Shown one piece after another: positions 53,001 to 61,235 of a stretch of 64,000 nt of DNA. The notes beneath the pieces are model-generated. The model had not been told where the DNA came from, made no database searches, and worked only from the letters and a program-made list of their open reading frames with translations. Made by a program: the position numbers and the translations under genes. The DNA is taken from contig JASJCQ010000003.1 of the NCBI GenBank assembly GCA_030065915.1, positions 1 to 64,000 on the forward strand, given 5' to 3'. The DNA is from Woeseiaceae bacterium. GTDB taxonomy: Bacteria; Pseudomonadota; Gammaproteobacteria; Steroidobacterales; Woeseiaceae. Numbering within the stretch: the first letter of the stretch is position 1; each line of letters opens with the position of its first letter.

Positions 53001-53621
53001 GCTACCGGCGCAGCTGTCTACCTGCTCGATGTCGTCGTAGTAGAAGGTCCAGTTAGCCGGGTCGCTTGCCGCCTGACCCTGCGTACCGAGATCGAAAATG
53101 ATTGTCAGGCTCGGGTTCGAGATGCCTGCCGCGGCGCCATCGAACGTCACGCAGAACTGCTGCCACTCGCTGCCGCCGGTGTGCGTGAAGAAGCGCTCGA
53201 TGTTCGACTCGTCCGTCTTGAACAACACCTCGACTGAGCGCGGTGACCAGACCTTGATATTGAACGACTCACCCTGCGAGAAGTCGATCGGGTCGCTGTA
53301 AGTCAGTTTCGTTCCGCCAAACACCTCGTCCATGAACTTCTGCATCTGCGCGACGTTGTCACTCGTGTTGATGCCGCTCTTGTCCGGGTTCTCGATGATC
53401 GTCGTTGCGCCGCCGTTGAAGTTAATGATCTCGGGCGCTTCGCAGAAGATCTCGAAGTTGGTCGGGTCGCAGAAATCTGCCGGCAAGTCCGGTAGTGGAT
53501 CTGCGGGCGAGTTTGCGATCGGCTCTGGACCGTCACCTTCTCCGAAACAGCCAGCCAGGAACAGGGCCGATGTCAGAAGGGTCAGGGCGCGGAATTCACG
53601 CGTAAATGCTTTTGCTTGCAT
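50082..53621 (-). CDS. Multi-module carbohydrate-binding lipoprotein
   Basis: An 1179-aa protein with lipobox SALFLAGC (Cys25). No catalytic motif; the chain is a string of beta-sandwich modules. In order: type A (about 55-205, EIINFNGGATTIIENPDKSG), B (about 215-380, FDDAGTTYTLRGFGGAEDS), C and C' (about 395-675, two near-identical CBM4/9-like units beginning ELLTNGDFE), A' (about 690-840, FNNFDGGMSAAVPNPDVGG), C'' (about 850-995) and D (about 1005-1179, VLVNGDFEDNGGSLDGWTQG). Gly-rich linkers join them. It is likely outer-membrane anchored for glycan capture and is followed 72 bp later by the barrel-glycosidase. Confidence 0.85.
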   Translation of the reverse strand: MQAKAFTREFRALTLLTSALFLAGCFGEGDGPEPIANSPADPLPDLPADFCDPTNFEIFCEAPEIINFNGGATTIIENPDKSGINTSDNVAQMQKFMDEVFGGTKLTYSDPIDFSQGESFNIKVWSPRSVEVLFKTDESNIERFFTHTGGSEWQQFCVTFDGAAAGISNPSLTIIFDLGTQGQAASDPANWTFYYDDIEQVDSCAGSGGPPPAAFTTLTFDDAGTTYTLRGFGGAEDSSVVADPEDASNNVLQINRSDSADIFAGTVVSTGANESSGVIPLDASSTIMSMRVWSPMAGTPIRLKIENSGASAISVETETSTTMAMTWETLQFDFTNNVTDTPAFDPAATYDKVIVFPNFGATGAMAGAQTYYFDDIAVGPGGGGTPPPTGGGELLTNGDFEASATDKAPWINAGTVAVNNFYTADAADGGAVFDTNLSQVLDITQDENYVLTFRARATVDRNIVVGIGLSVDPFTAVTQDVAVTTDWQTFTLNLTATGFGGADSRVLFDLGTVASTVEIDDVSLTVDGGGGAELLTNGDFQTSATDKAPWINAGTIATNNFYTADAADGGMVFDTNLSQVLDITQDEDYVLEFRARATVDRNIVVGIGLSVDPFTAVTQDVAVTTDWRTFTLNLTATGFGGADSRVLFDLGTVASTVDIDDVSLTVDGATSGGGGGSPGDVDFESGSPMFNNFDGGMSAAVPNPDVGGLNTSAIVVEMQKFPGQPFGGSTYDLGGAVALAAGDSYTMLVRSPRPVRVTFKLEGLNIERAVWHSGSGTWEELCFDFTGEAGDVTGYTVIFDNGLQGAADTEPANWTFEYDDIQQTSSACPAIPAHDSGLLTNGDFESGVSPWLAGVTDPILAERIVNVGGNNVHFVDITSPDPMSAFAVNLSQKLAITPDETYTLTFKARSNTARAIIAGIGLSGGPSNTDFSNNSVPVDLNTGWQDFSLDLEATGFGDADSRVLFDLNGEAGEVYIDDVALVVTGGGGGGGGSTVLVNGDFEDNGGSLDGWTQGLFDDAGGTLGSIAADSSGQGGRTGTVARLIVDGTAASFNDAVISQEGLAAGTVTAGDTITVTFDLYGTVTQPGAAVFAEVIFLNSMGMDEGGRNFLNGDPTPLSPTTTWTPVTGTVTAGTGFVAPGGGGSWDVSGGLVLSLKVACAAFDDCAQDVSFDNVTFTIN
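51621..52460 (-). repeat. Tandem 420-bp duplication inside the carbohydrate-binding lipoprotein gene
   Basis: Two head-to-tail copies with a period of exactly 420 bp (140 codons): the anchor GTCGACGGTCAGGCTCACGT occurs at 51621 and again at 52041. Most of each copy is identical at DNA level, with only scattered substitutions, so the duplication is recent or maintained by gene conversion. Confidence 0.9.
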
Positions 53622-53752
53622 GGATGAAATCTCTGGCTAACTTTAAAGTGTGAAAAAAAATGTTCTTGTTGTTATTTCGCGGGAGAATCGTCCTGAGGCT
53701 CCCGCACTGTTTGTGTTCTTCCCTATAGAGCTGCGCTATTCACTTTGCCGCG

Positions 53753-54733
53753 CTAATCGGGCCTCACACCCGAATACACCCTGACCCAGTCGACCAGCAT
53801 CGACGCGGGCAGCGCGGTGTTATCCACGTCATCGCCCGGGAAGCTGCCGCCGACCGCCGTGTTCAGGATGATGTAGAACGGCTGGTCAAACGGTGCGGGG
53901 AAGTCGCCACCTGTCGAGGACCATGAGTTCTGCGTCAGCCACAGTACGTCGTCGAAATACCAGCGAATCTCGTTTTCATCCCACTCGACCGCATAGGTAT
54001 GAAAACCCTCGGTGATATTCGGCGATGGCGCATAGGTGTCGCCTGAAAATGCAATGTTTGGAGACTCGCCGCCGTAGTAGAGATTGCCGACGATGTTGTT
54101 GAAGCCGCCGCCGCCCGGGCCCGGCAGTGCACCGAGGTTGACGGCCTCGACGATATCAATCTCGCCGGTAGCAGCCCAGCGACCGTAGGGGCTGCCCTGC
54201 GACAGCAGCCAGAATGCAGACCACAGGCCCTGACCGGCCGGGAACTTGATCTTCGCAGCGATCCGCCCGTAGCGGACGTTGACGCGATCGCGTGTCGTGA
54301 TGCGGGCAGATGTGTAGTTGAATCCTTCGATCGACTCAGACCGCGCGGTGATCCTCAGGAAACCGTTTTCTAGCTGGGCGTTGCGCGGAAGGTAGTACTG
54401 CTTTTCAAAGTTGCCCCAGCCCGGTGGCAGGCCCATGACGCCGCCGTCGCCGATAAACTCGGAACCGTCGCCGGTGGCGAAGAACCACGTCTCGGGGTCG
54501 AGCTGGTCGCCATCGAACTCGTCACTCCAGACGAGGTTAAAGGTGCCGCCCGGCGTGACCTCAACAAGATCGAAGACGGCAGTCGTCGGGTTGCTGATGT
54601 TGACGTTCTGCTGAATGTCAGCCGGTTGAGTGTTGGTCAGGCCCTGTGGCTGACTGCCGTTGTTACATGCAGCCAGAGTCAACGATGCGGCCAAGACGGC
54701 CGGACAGATAATCCTACTTCTCTTTGGAAGCAT
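53753..54733 (-). CDS. GH16 endo-beta-glucanase (laminarinase-type) lipoprotein
   Basis: A 326-aa lipoprotein (VLAASLTLAAC, Cys22) with a short tether and one GH16 domain. FNLVWSDEFDGDQLDPETWF opens the catalytic domain, the active-site motif is TGEIDIVEAVN with the ExDxxE pattern, and FHTYAVEWDENEIRWYFDDV and LNTAVGGSFPGDD complete it. It would cut beta-1,3-glucans endo-fashion at the cell surface or in the periplasm. It heads the minus-strand glucan locus; its long 5' leader contains a strong hairpin and a palindrome that may control it. Confidence 0.92.
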   Translation of the reverse strand: MLPKRSRIICPAVLAASLTLAACNNGSQPQGLTNTQPADIQQNVNISNPTTAVFDLVEVTPGGTFNLVWSDEFDGDQLDPETWFFATGDGSEFIGDGGVMGLPPGWGNFEKQYYLPRNAQLENGFLRITARSESIEGFNYTSARITTRDRVNVRYGRIAAKIKFPAGQGLWSAFWLLSQGSPYGRWAATGEIDIVEAVNLGALPGPGGGGFNNIVGNLYYGGESPNIAFSGDTYAPSPNITEGFHTYAVEWDENEIRWYFDDVLWLTQNSWSSTGGDFPAPFDQPFYIILNTAVGGSFPGDDVDNTALPASMLVDWVRVYSGVRPD

Positions 54734-54769
54734 TGGCTTGTTCCCCCCGCGAACAATTTTTATTAGATG

Positions 54770-54784
54770 TTTTACGTAGTAAAA
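54770..54784. promoter_or_regulatory. Perfect palindrome upstream of GH16 gene
   Basis: TTTTACGTAGTAAAA lies about 37 bp upstream of the GH16 start, a position and symmetry suitable for a repressor operator. The regulator is not encoded in the adjacent genes. Confidence 0.45.
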
Positions 54785-54829
54785 CGTTTTTCTCGAGCCC
54801 TAGCAATAACAAAGAATGACAGCGCTGTC

Positions 54830-54868
54830 AAAAAAATATCTCCTTTTGCACCTAAACGGTGCAAAAGG
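54830..54868 (-). terminator. Leader hairpin with T-tract upstream of GH16 gene
   Basis: An 11-bp perfect stem (CCTTTTGCACC at 54842-54852, complement at 54858-54868) with a 5-nt loop, followed on the minus strand by AGATA and seven T. No minus-strand gene lies upstream to terminate, so it may be a transcription attenuator in the GH16 leader or a block to antisense transcription. Confidence 0.55.
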
Positions 54869-55117
54869 GGCCGCCACTAAACAGCAAAGAGCTGATAGCC
54901 GACAAAAAGCGAAGGGAATTTCGAACTTACTCTTCGAAATTTTCGAACCTCGATAACTTATGAAATCTCGTCGCAAGGCCGCCCTGAGCCAAACTTTCCG
55001 GCGGGTCGGGGCTGCTTTTTCAATGCGTACTGCGCTAGGGGTATGCCGCAATAGCCGGGATCGCCGCATTGCTGGACTATTGCTGCGGACTCCGAGACCT
55101 CTAACGCGACAAAGACC

Positions 55118-57871
55118 ATGACTGAAAAACACGTTTACTCATTTAACGACGGCGACGGCAAGAACAAACAGCTGCTGGGCGGTAAAGGCGCGAACCTCTG
55201 TGAGATGACCCAGATCGGGATCAACGTCCCGCCAGGCTTCGTCATCACGACCAAGGCTTGCCTGGACTACCTCGACCAGGACGCATTGCCGGACGGGCTG
55301 ATGGATGCGGTCAAACACGAGATCGAACAGCTGGAAGCTGCAACGGGCAAGACGTTCGGCCGTGGCCGTGACCCGCTGCTGGTCTCCGTACGGTCCGGAT
55401 CGGCGATGTCGATGCCGGGCATGATGGATACGATCCTGAACCTCGGACTCAACGATGAGACGCTCGCAGGGCTGATCGAGCAAACCGGCGACGAGCGTTT
55501 TGCCTATGACGCGTACCGTCGCTTCATTCAGCTATTCGGCAAGGTTGCGTTCGGCATCGCCGACGAACACTTCGACGAGTACTTCGAGGACGTGAAAGTT
55601 ACCGCCGGCGTCAAGGCCGATATCGGGCTGACGGCGGAACACCTGAAGGAGATCAGCGAGCACTTCCTCGCGGTCGTCAAACGTGAGGCCGGGCGCGACT
55701 TCCCGCAGGACGTCATGGAGCAGCTCAAGCTGGCGGTCGAGGCCGTGTTCCGCTCCTGGATGGGCAAGCGCGCCGTCGACTACCGCCGCGAGTTCAACAT
55801 CACGCCTGACATGGCTAACGGCACAGCGGTCAACGTCTGCACGATGGTGTTCGGCAACAAGGGCGATGACTGCGCGACCGGCGTAGGCTTCACCCGCAAC
55901 CCGGGCACCGGCGAGAACGAGATGTTCGGCGAATACCTGACCAACGCGCAGGGCGAGGATGTCGTTGCCGGCATTCGCACGCCGAAGCCACTGCAGAGCC
56001 TTGAAGATGAGATGCCGGACCAGTACGAGCAGCTGGTCGCTCTCAGGAACACGCTCGAATCGCACTACCAGGAAGTCCAGGATTACGAGTTCACTATCGA
56101 GAAAGGTACGCTGTACTGCCTGCAGACGCGCAACGGCAAGATGAACGCCACCGCGATGGTCAAGACCTCGGTCGATATGTTCGCCGAAGAGCTGATTACG
56201 CGCGACCAGGCCCTGTTGCGGATCGACCCGGAGCTGCTGGAACAGTTGCTGCACCCCCGTCTCGACCCCGACAAAATCACGAAGCCGCTCGCAACCGGGC
56301 TGCCCGCCTCGCCGGGCGCCGCGTCCGGCAAGTGCGTCTTCGATGCCGACCTGGCCGAGAAGCTGGGTAACCTGGGTGAGAAGGTCATACTCGTTCGCGA
56401 GGAGACGCGTCCGGAAGACATCCACGGCTTCTTCGCAGCGGAGGGCATCCTGACGAGCCGCGGCGGCAAGACATCGCACGCAGCGGTCGTCGCGCGCGGC
56501 ATGGGCAAGCCCTGCGTGGCCGGCGCCGAGGGTATCGAGGTCGACACGGCGCTCAGGCAGGCGCAGGTGGGCGACTACGTCATCCACGAGGGCGATGTCA
56601 TCACGCTGGACGGCGCCACGGGCGTCGTCTACCTGGGCGAGATTCCGACCATCGCGGCGGACTTCTCCGACGACCTGCGCACCTTGCTGGGCTGGGCGGA
56701 TGACACTGCCCATTTGAAAGTCATGGCCAACGCCGACACGCCGGCAGCGGCGAAACAGGCACTGGACTACGGCGCCATGGGCATTGGCCTGTGCCGCACC
56801 GAGCGCATGTTCAACGCGAGCGAGCGGCTGCCTATCGTCATCGACATGATCCTCGCCGATACCACAGAGGAGCGGCAGGCCGCGCTCGACCGGCTGCTTC
56901 CGATACAGCGTGCCGACTTCATCGAGTTGTTCACGGTCATGGCTCCGAACCCGGTCACGGTGCGCCTGCTCGACCCGCCGATGCATGAGTTTCTGCCAAC
57001 CGAGCAGGACCTGCTCGAACAGATCGACAACCTGCGCCTGTATCGCGACGTCGTACGCGGAAGGATGGCGGCGTTGACGACGTTCGATACACACCCGGAA
57101 CTGCCGAAGCCTTTCGACGAGCTCAGCGAAGAGCTGGTCAACGATGCGCTGATCAAGAAAGAACGCATGCTGAAGAAGGTTCGGGAACTTCGCGAGGTCA
57201 ACCCGATGCTCGGTCACCGCGGTGTGCGTCTCGGCATCGCGTATCCCGAGATTTACGCAATGCAGATCGAGTCGATACTCGAGGCCGCTGTCGAATGCTC
57301 GAAGAAGGGCATCTCGGTGCAGCCCGAGATCATGATCCCGCAGGTCATCACATCCCAGGAGCTCGCCGCTGTGAAACGCTCGATCGATGCGTTGACGGAG
57401 AAGCTCGAGAAGGAGGTTGGCGAAAAACTGAAGTTCAAGTTCGGCACGATGATCGAGACGGTCAGGGCCTGCACACGCGCCGGACAGCTGGCCGAGAATG
57501 TCGAGTTCTTCTCATTCGGCACGAACGACCTGACGCAGGCCGCGTTCTCGTTCTCACGCGAGGACGCCGAGAACAAGTTCCTGCCGATGTACAACGACTC
57601 GGGCATCCTGCAGGACAACCCGTTCGAGGTACTGGATACGATGGGGGTCGGACAGCTCATCAAGATGGCGGTAGATAACGGGCGTAAGGCTCGCGAGAAC
57701 CTCAAGATCGGTATCTGCGGCGAACAGGGCGGACATCCGGAATCGATCCGCTTCTGTCATCACGCCGGGCTGAACTACGTCTCCTGTTCAGGACCTCGCG
57801 TGCCGATCGCTCGACTGGCGGCTGCCCATGCGCAGTTGCTCGACGGCGCGTTCAAGTCCGCGCACAACTAG
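55118..57871 (+). CDS. ppdK: Pyruvate phosphate dikinase
   Basis: A 917-aa enzyme interconverting pyruvate + ATP + Pi and PEP + AMP + PPi. The N-terminal ATP-grasp domain starts YSFNDGDGKNKQLLGGKGAN and contains VSVRSGSAMSMPGMMDTILN. The swivelling phosphohistidine is His454 in LTSRGGKTSHAAVVARGMG. The C-terminal PEP/pyruvate barrel has the IGLCRTERMF segment, FGTMIETVRA and FFSFGTNDLTQAAFSFSRED, ending with the catalytic Cys region GICGEQGGHPESIRFCH. Full family length. It may support gluconeogenic or reversible glycolytic flux; the hydrogenase and glucan genes do not specify which. Confidence 0.97.
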   Translation: MTEKHVYSFNDGDGKNKQLLGGKGANLCEMTQIGINVPPGFVITTKACLDYLDQDALPDGLMDAVKHEIEQLEAATGKTFGRGRDPLLVSVRSGSAMSMPGMMDTILNLGLNDETLAGLIEQTGDERFAYDAYRRFIQLFGKVAFGIADEHFDEYFEDVKVTAGVKADIGLTAEHLKEISEHFLAVVKREAGRDFPQDVMEQLKLAVEAVFRSWMGKRAVDYRREFNITPDMANGTAVNVCTMVFGNKGDDCATGVGFTRNPGTGENEMFGEYLTNAQGEDVVAGIRTPKPLQSLEDEMPDQYEQLVALRNTLESHYQEVQDYEFTIEKGTLYCLQTRNGKMNATAMVKTSVDMFAEELITRDQALLRIDPELLEQLLHPRLDPDKITKPLATGLPASPGAASGKCVFDADLAEKLGNLGEKVILVREETRPEDIHGFFAAEGILTSRGGKTSHAAVVARGMGKPCVAGAEGIEVDTALRQAQVGDYVIHEGDVITLDGATGVVYLGEIPTIAADFSDDLRTLLGWADDTAHLKVMANADTPAAAKQALDYGAMGIGLCRTERMFNASERLPIVIDMILADTTEERQAALDRLLPIQRADFIELFTVMAPNPVTVRLLDPPMHEFLPTEQDLLEQIDNLRLYRDVVRGRMAALTTFDTHPELPKPFDELSEELVNDALIKKERMLKKVRELREVNPMLGHRGVRLGIAYPEIYAMQIESILEAAVECSKKGISVQPEIMIPQVITSQELAAVKRSIDALTEKLEKEVGEKLKFKFGTMIETVRACTRAGQLAENVEFFSFGTNDLTQAAFSFSREDAENKFLPMYNDSGILQDNPFEVLDTMGVGQLIKMAVDNGRKARENLKIGICGEQGGHPESIRFCHHAGLNYVSCSGPRVPIARLAAAHAQLLDGAFKSAHN

Positions 57872-57894
57872 TCGGCATCGGCAGGGCCGCTCAG

Positions 57895-57924
57895 GCCGCG
57901 TCGGGCAGCCATGCCCGGCGCGGC
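57895..57924 (+). terminator. Hairpin downstream of ppdK
   Basis: A 13-bp stem with one G-U-type mismatch (57895-57907 and 57912-57924) closed by a 4-nt loop, 24 bp after the ppdK stop. There is no T-tract, so it is a GC-rich terminator or 3'-end stabiliser. Confidence 0.55.
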
Positions 57925-58041
57925 TAGCCAACACGGAAGCGCTCCATTCCCAGGTGGATGCGCCGGCGCGCCCGCAGACGGCCGCCTGAACGAGGTCACA
58001 AGCTTGTCGGTAAGGGAGAGCGCCCCCGAGCTTGAAGCCGG

Positions 58042-60234
58042 TCAGTACCCCTGGCGATTGCGGCCACGTTGTCGGCGAGACTGGATCGAGATCGGCGTCG
58101 TCGGAAACTCCGGCTCGGCCGTGGGGCGCCCGACGAAGAACCCCTGTGCCATATCCACACCCAGCTCAGACAACAGCACCAGCGCCTCGGCGCTCTCGAC
58201 ATACTCTGCGATAACGCGCATGCCCGCCTCCTGGCCGATCTCGGCGATCAGGCGTATCACCTTTTGCTCCACGGGATTCTCGACGATATCTGCAACGAAC
58301 GCCCCGTCGATCTTGATGTAGTCGCAATCGAGCTTCTGCAGGTAACTCAGCGCGCTGTAGCCGGTGCCGAAATCGTCCAGCGCCAGCTTGCACCCGAGTG
58401 CGCGCAGCTCCGCGATTTGTCGTTCGACGTGCACGGCATGACGTATCGCAAGACTCTCGGTTATCTCGAGGACGATGTTCTGCGGTGGTACATCGAACTC
58501 GACGAGCGTCCGCCCGATGTAAGCAGGCAGGTCTTCACTCTCAAAGGCGTGTGCGGAGATATTGATCGACAATTTCAGGTCGCGATGCTGCTTCACAAAC
58601 CGGGTGTAGGCAATCGCCGAGTGACGAATAACCCACAGGTCGATCTCGGACATCATGCCGAAGCGAACCGCGGCCGGCAGGAAGGCGTCCGGCGACACCA
58701 GCGAACCATCCTCATGCCGGGCGCGCAGCAACACCTCATGGTGCGTGGTCCTGCCAGTCTGGATGTCGTTGATGGGCTGAAAATGCAGTTCGAAATTGTC
58801 GTTGTCGAGAGCGCCGCGCAAGCGGTTAATCCAACCAAGATCGAACTCTCCGCTTTCGGTCAGCGACCCGCCATCGAACAGCCGTGCCCGGTTGCGCCCA
58901 GCTCTCTTGGCCTCGCGGCAGGCAATGTCAGCCTGGGCGATCAGCTCGTCCAACTGCAGGTTCGATGACGTCGCTATCGTCATGCCTATACTGCAGTGGA
59001 CGTGGAAGACGTGCTCATTCTCGATGTGCGTCAAACGCCGCATATCCGTCAGGATGCGGTCGGCGGCCTCGCGCGCCTCGCGATTGCCGGCGCCCGGGAA
59101 CAGGACAGCGAATTCGTCGCCGCCGAAGCGGGCGACAAAGCCCTCGTCGCCGACACTGCTCGACAGGACATCGGCGACTTTTCGAATCAGGCGGTCGCCG
59201 GCAGGGTGACCGCAGAGGTCGTTGATGTACTTGAACTGATCGAGGTCCACGAACAGCAGTGCCGCGGAACCACCGCGTCGTTCGATAAGGTCAAGTGCCG
59301 CCCTGAGCTCCTCGCTGAACCTGCGTCGGTTGTAGAGGCCCGTCAGGCTATCGTGATTTGCCCGGTCAAGCAGTTCGGCATCCCGTGTCGCTATAGCGCT
59401 GGCGGCGTTTTTCAGGGCTTCGGTGATGGTCGCGGTCTCTCGGTAACCGGCCGACTTGAACTCGACACCGAGATTGCCCTTTGCAAGCTCGTTAATCGGG
59501 TCTTCCAGCTGCGAGATGGAGCGCAGGGCGCGTTGCAGAACGCGGCGGCCGTACGTGGCCAGTGCGACAAGAAGCACCGCCAGCAGCAGCACGGCGTTTC
59601 GAATGTTGGCCAGCAGGCCTTCGTGAAAGTGTGCAAAGTCGAGGTGAATGGCGACGAAGCCCCGGATCTCGGTACTCGCCTGCGATTCGAGCGCCTTCGG
59701 GTCGAAACCAAACAGGTCATCGCTCGCGATCTTCTCTGTCCAGACCGGCGCCAGGATATCGAACCGTCGGGAGTTCGCGATGTGCGGGCTGAACAGGTAC
59801 GGATGTTCGCTGCCGACAACGTCGCTGGCGTCGGCCAGTCGATAGGCCGGCAGGTCGTCAGGCGGAGCCGCCTGCGTTGCCTTGTCGATCGAGAACAGCG
59901 CCTCTCCGTTGCGGTCGTAGTAGACGACGCTTGCTATTTCCGGGTAGCGCTCGGTGAAACTCTCGAGACGTATCAACGCCTCGTTGTCATCGGCGAGATA
60001 GAGCGGCGATCCAAGCTCATTGAGTTCCTCGGTCCATTGCAACGCCCAGCGGCCGTAGTTGTCCTTCAGCACCCACTGCCCGCCCCAGTACAACATCACG
60101 ATCGCGACGGCGCCGACGATTGCAGCGCTCAGTATCTGGATCGACAGGATCTCGTTCACGAGCAATCGTTGCCCGGACCTGCGCCAGGGACGCGCGTCGA
60201 TTCGACTTTGCAGGCTGCTCAGAAGACTCGTCAT
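58042..60234 (-). CDS. Membrane GGDEF-EAL cyclic-di-GMP protein
   Basis: A 730-aa protein. An N-terminal membrane helix (ILSAAIVGAVAIVMLYWGG), a periplasmic sensor of about 150 residues, a second helix (AVLLLAVLLVALATYGRRVL) and a HAMP-like segment lead to a GGDEF domain (ARFGGDEFAVLFPGAGN). It lacks the RxxD inhibitory site upstream. The EAL domain has EVLLRARHE (variant EVL), the conserved ITES and LALDDFGTGYSALSYLQKL, and KIDGAFV, so phosphodiesterase residues appear intact. The start overlaps the stop of the binding-protein-like gene by 4 bp, which suggests that the periplasmic protein is its ligand-sensing partner. Confidence 0.93.
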   Translation of the reverse strand: MTSLLSSLQSRIDARPWRRSGQRLLVNEILSIQILSAAIVGAVAIVMLYWGGQWVLKDNYGRWALQWTEELNELGSPLYLADDNEALIRLESFTERYPEIASVVYYDRNGEALFSIDKATQAAPPDDLPAYRLADASDVVGSEHPYLFSPHIANSRRFDILAPVWTEKIASDDLFGFDPKALESQASTEIRGFVAIHLDFAHFHEGLLANIRNAVLLLAVLLVALATYGRRVLQRALRSISQLEDPINELAKGNLGVEFKSAGYRETATITEALKNAASAIATRDAELLDRANHDSLTGLYNRRRFSEELRAALDLIERRGGSAALLFVDLDQFKYINDLCGHPAGDRLIRKVADVLSSSVGDEGFVARFGGDEFAVLFPGAGNREAREAADRILTDMRRLTHIENEHVFHVHCSIGMTIATSSNLQLDELIAQADIACREAKRAGRNRARLFDGGSLTESGEFDLGWINRLRGALDNDNFELHFQPINDIQTGRTTHHEVLLRARHEDGSLVSPDAFLPAAVRFGMMSEIDLWVIRHSAIAYTRFVKQHRDLKLSINISAHAFESEDLPAYIGRTLVEFDVPPQNIVLEITESLAIRHAVHVERQIAELRALGCKLALDDFGTGYSALSYLQKLDCDYIKIDGAFVADIVENPVEQKVIRLIAEIGQEAGMRVIAEYVESAEALVLLSELGVDMAQGFFVGRPTAEPEFPTTPISIQSRRQRGRNRQGY

Positions 60235-61235
60235 GGGTTCTTCTCCGCCGCCTTCGAACGGCGACCGGCAATCGTTACCGTGCCAGCCCTATGCCGGGTA
60301 TCGATACGTATTTCCCTGAGCGGCGTCATCGGCGGCACGGCGTCGATCTGACCGCGATGAATCTGCTCGGCGATAGTGTGAATGCGCTCGGCGACATCGG
60401 CCGTGTCCGGCGAGACGCTGATGCTGGCGCCCATCGAAAGCATGCTGGGATTGGGGGCGAGAACCGAAACGTCCCGACGATTCGCGAGCTCGATCATCTC
60501 CCTCAGCACTCGAGCGCTCAGGACGCGATTGTCTGGCAGCAGCCAGAACCCGTCGATGTCCCGCGCTATTCGCTTGAACAGGTACAGCGCCTCCTGGTCG
60601 GAGCCCGCTTCCACGACGCTGACACTGATGCCGTGCAGCGCCGCCGCCCGCTTCGCCTCCAAGACGAGGTCTGCGTGTCCGGGTCCGATCAGTAATCCGA
60701 TCGATTCGAGCGTCGGCTCGTCTTGCTTCCATGCGTTGAGCTGCTGTTCGAGCGGAGCGAACGCGTCAACACCGCGACTGTGGTCCTGCAAAAGCCCATG
60801 GTCCTGGTGGTTGAAAACATAGCTGAAGATGACTGGCGCAGTCGACATTGCAATGGCGGATCGTGCTGCGCGAAGACCGACAGCAATGACCGCGCTTGCC
60901 TGACCGTCGTTGATCAGGCGAAAAGCACTGACCGGCGGCTGGCTCTTGTCGCTTAAATCGTAGATCGAGATGGACGCAAACAGCTCCGACAGCTCCTCGG
61001 CAAGTGCCTCGTAGGCTTCGTTCCGATTGGTCAGTACAACGGCGACCGTTGGCGGGACGAAGGAAAGCTCCGGCGCAGCCGGTTCCTGCTCAGTGGCAGG
61101 AGCAGGAATCGCCTCGTCGACCGTCGTGACGGGCTCCTCAATGACGATCGGCTCTGGCGACGGTGGTGGTGTAGCACACGCATATAGCGCGGTCACCGCC
61201 ATAGCCAGCGCAATGAATCTGAGTTTGCTAAGCAT
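60231..61235 (-). CDS. ABC-type substrate-binding-like lipoprotein coupled to the GGDEF-EAL gene
   Basis: A 334-aa lipoprotein (IALAMAVTALYAC). The ATG at 61235 was chosen as the start of the signal. Two alpha/beta lobes follow: VAVVLTNRNEAYEALAEELS, ASAVIAVGLRAARSAIAMST, then SIGLLIGPGHADLVLEAKRA and GFWLLPDNRVLSARVLREMI, the pattern of the ABC_sub_bind (TrpX-like) fold. No ABC permease or ATPase is adjacent. Instead its stop overlaps the GGDEF-EAL start, so it is likely a periplasmic sensor that passes ligand state to the cyclic-di-GMP protein. Confidence 0.82.
   Translation of the reverse strand: MLSKLRFIALAMAVTALYACATPPPSPEPIVIEEPVTTVDEAIPAPATEQEPAAPELSFVPPTVAVVLTNRNEAYEALAEELSELFASISIYDLSDKSQPPVSAFRLINDGQASAVIAVGLRAARSAIAMSTAPVIFSYVFNHQDHGLLQDHSRGVDAFAPLEQQLNAWKQDEPTLESIGLLIGPGHADLVLEAKRAAALHGISVSVVEAGSDQEALYLFKRIARDIDGFWLLPDNRVLSARVLREMIELANRRDVSVLAPNPSMLSMGASISVSPDTADVAERIHTIAEQIHRGQIDAVPPMTPLREIRIDTRHRAGTVTIAGRRSKAAEKNP

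Larger units (their letters stand above)
54734..55117. promoter_or_regulatory. Intergenic region with GH16 leader signals and the ppdK promoter
   Basis: No gene is supported. It contains a TTTTAC-GTA-GTAAAA palindrome near 54,770-54,784, a strong hairpin with T-tract on the minus strand (54830-54868) and three TTCGAA hexamers within about 35 bp near 54,920-54,955. The ppdK promoter must lie in the right half, but no consensus boxes were identified. Confidence 0.5.

Noticed and set aside
53679-53705. Intrinsic terminator after the GH16 gene at 53,753
   Set aside because: GCGGGAG/CTCCCGC arms are separated by 13 nt and the nearest T-run is about 18 nt away, so support is too weak.
44228-54733. 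SusC/SusD or TonB-dependent receptor in the glucan locus
   Set aside because: The barrel protein has no plug domain or TonB box that I can see, and no lipoprotein shows SusD-type helical repeats.
55532-57217. 561-codon frame antisense to ppdK
   Set aside because: The plus strand is an unmistakable pyruvate phosphate dikinase; the antisense frame is a codon-bias artefact.
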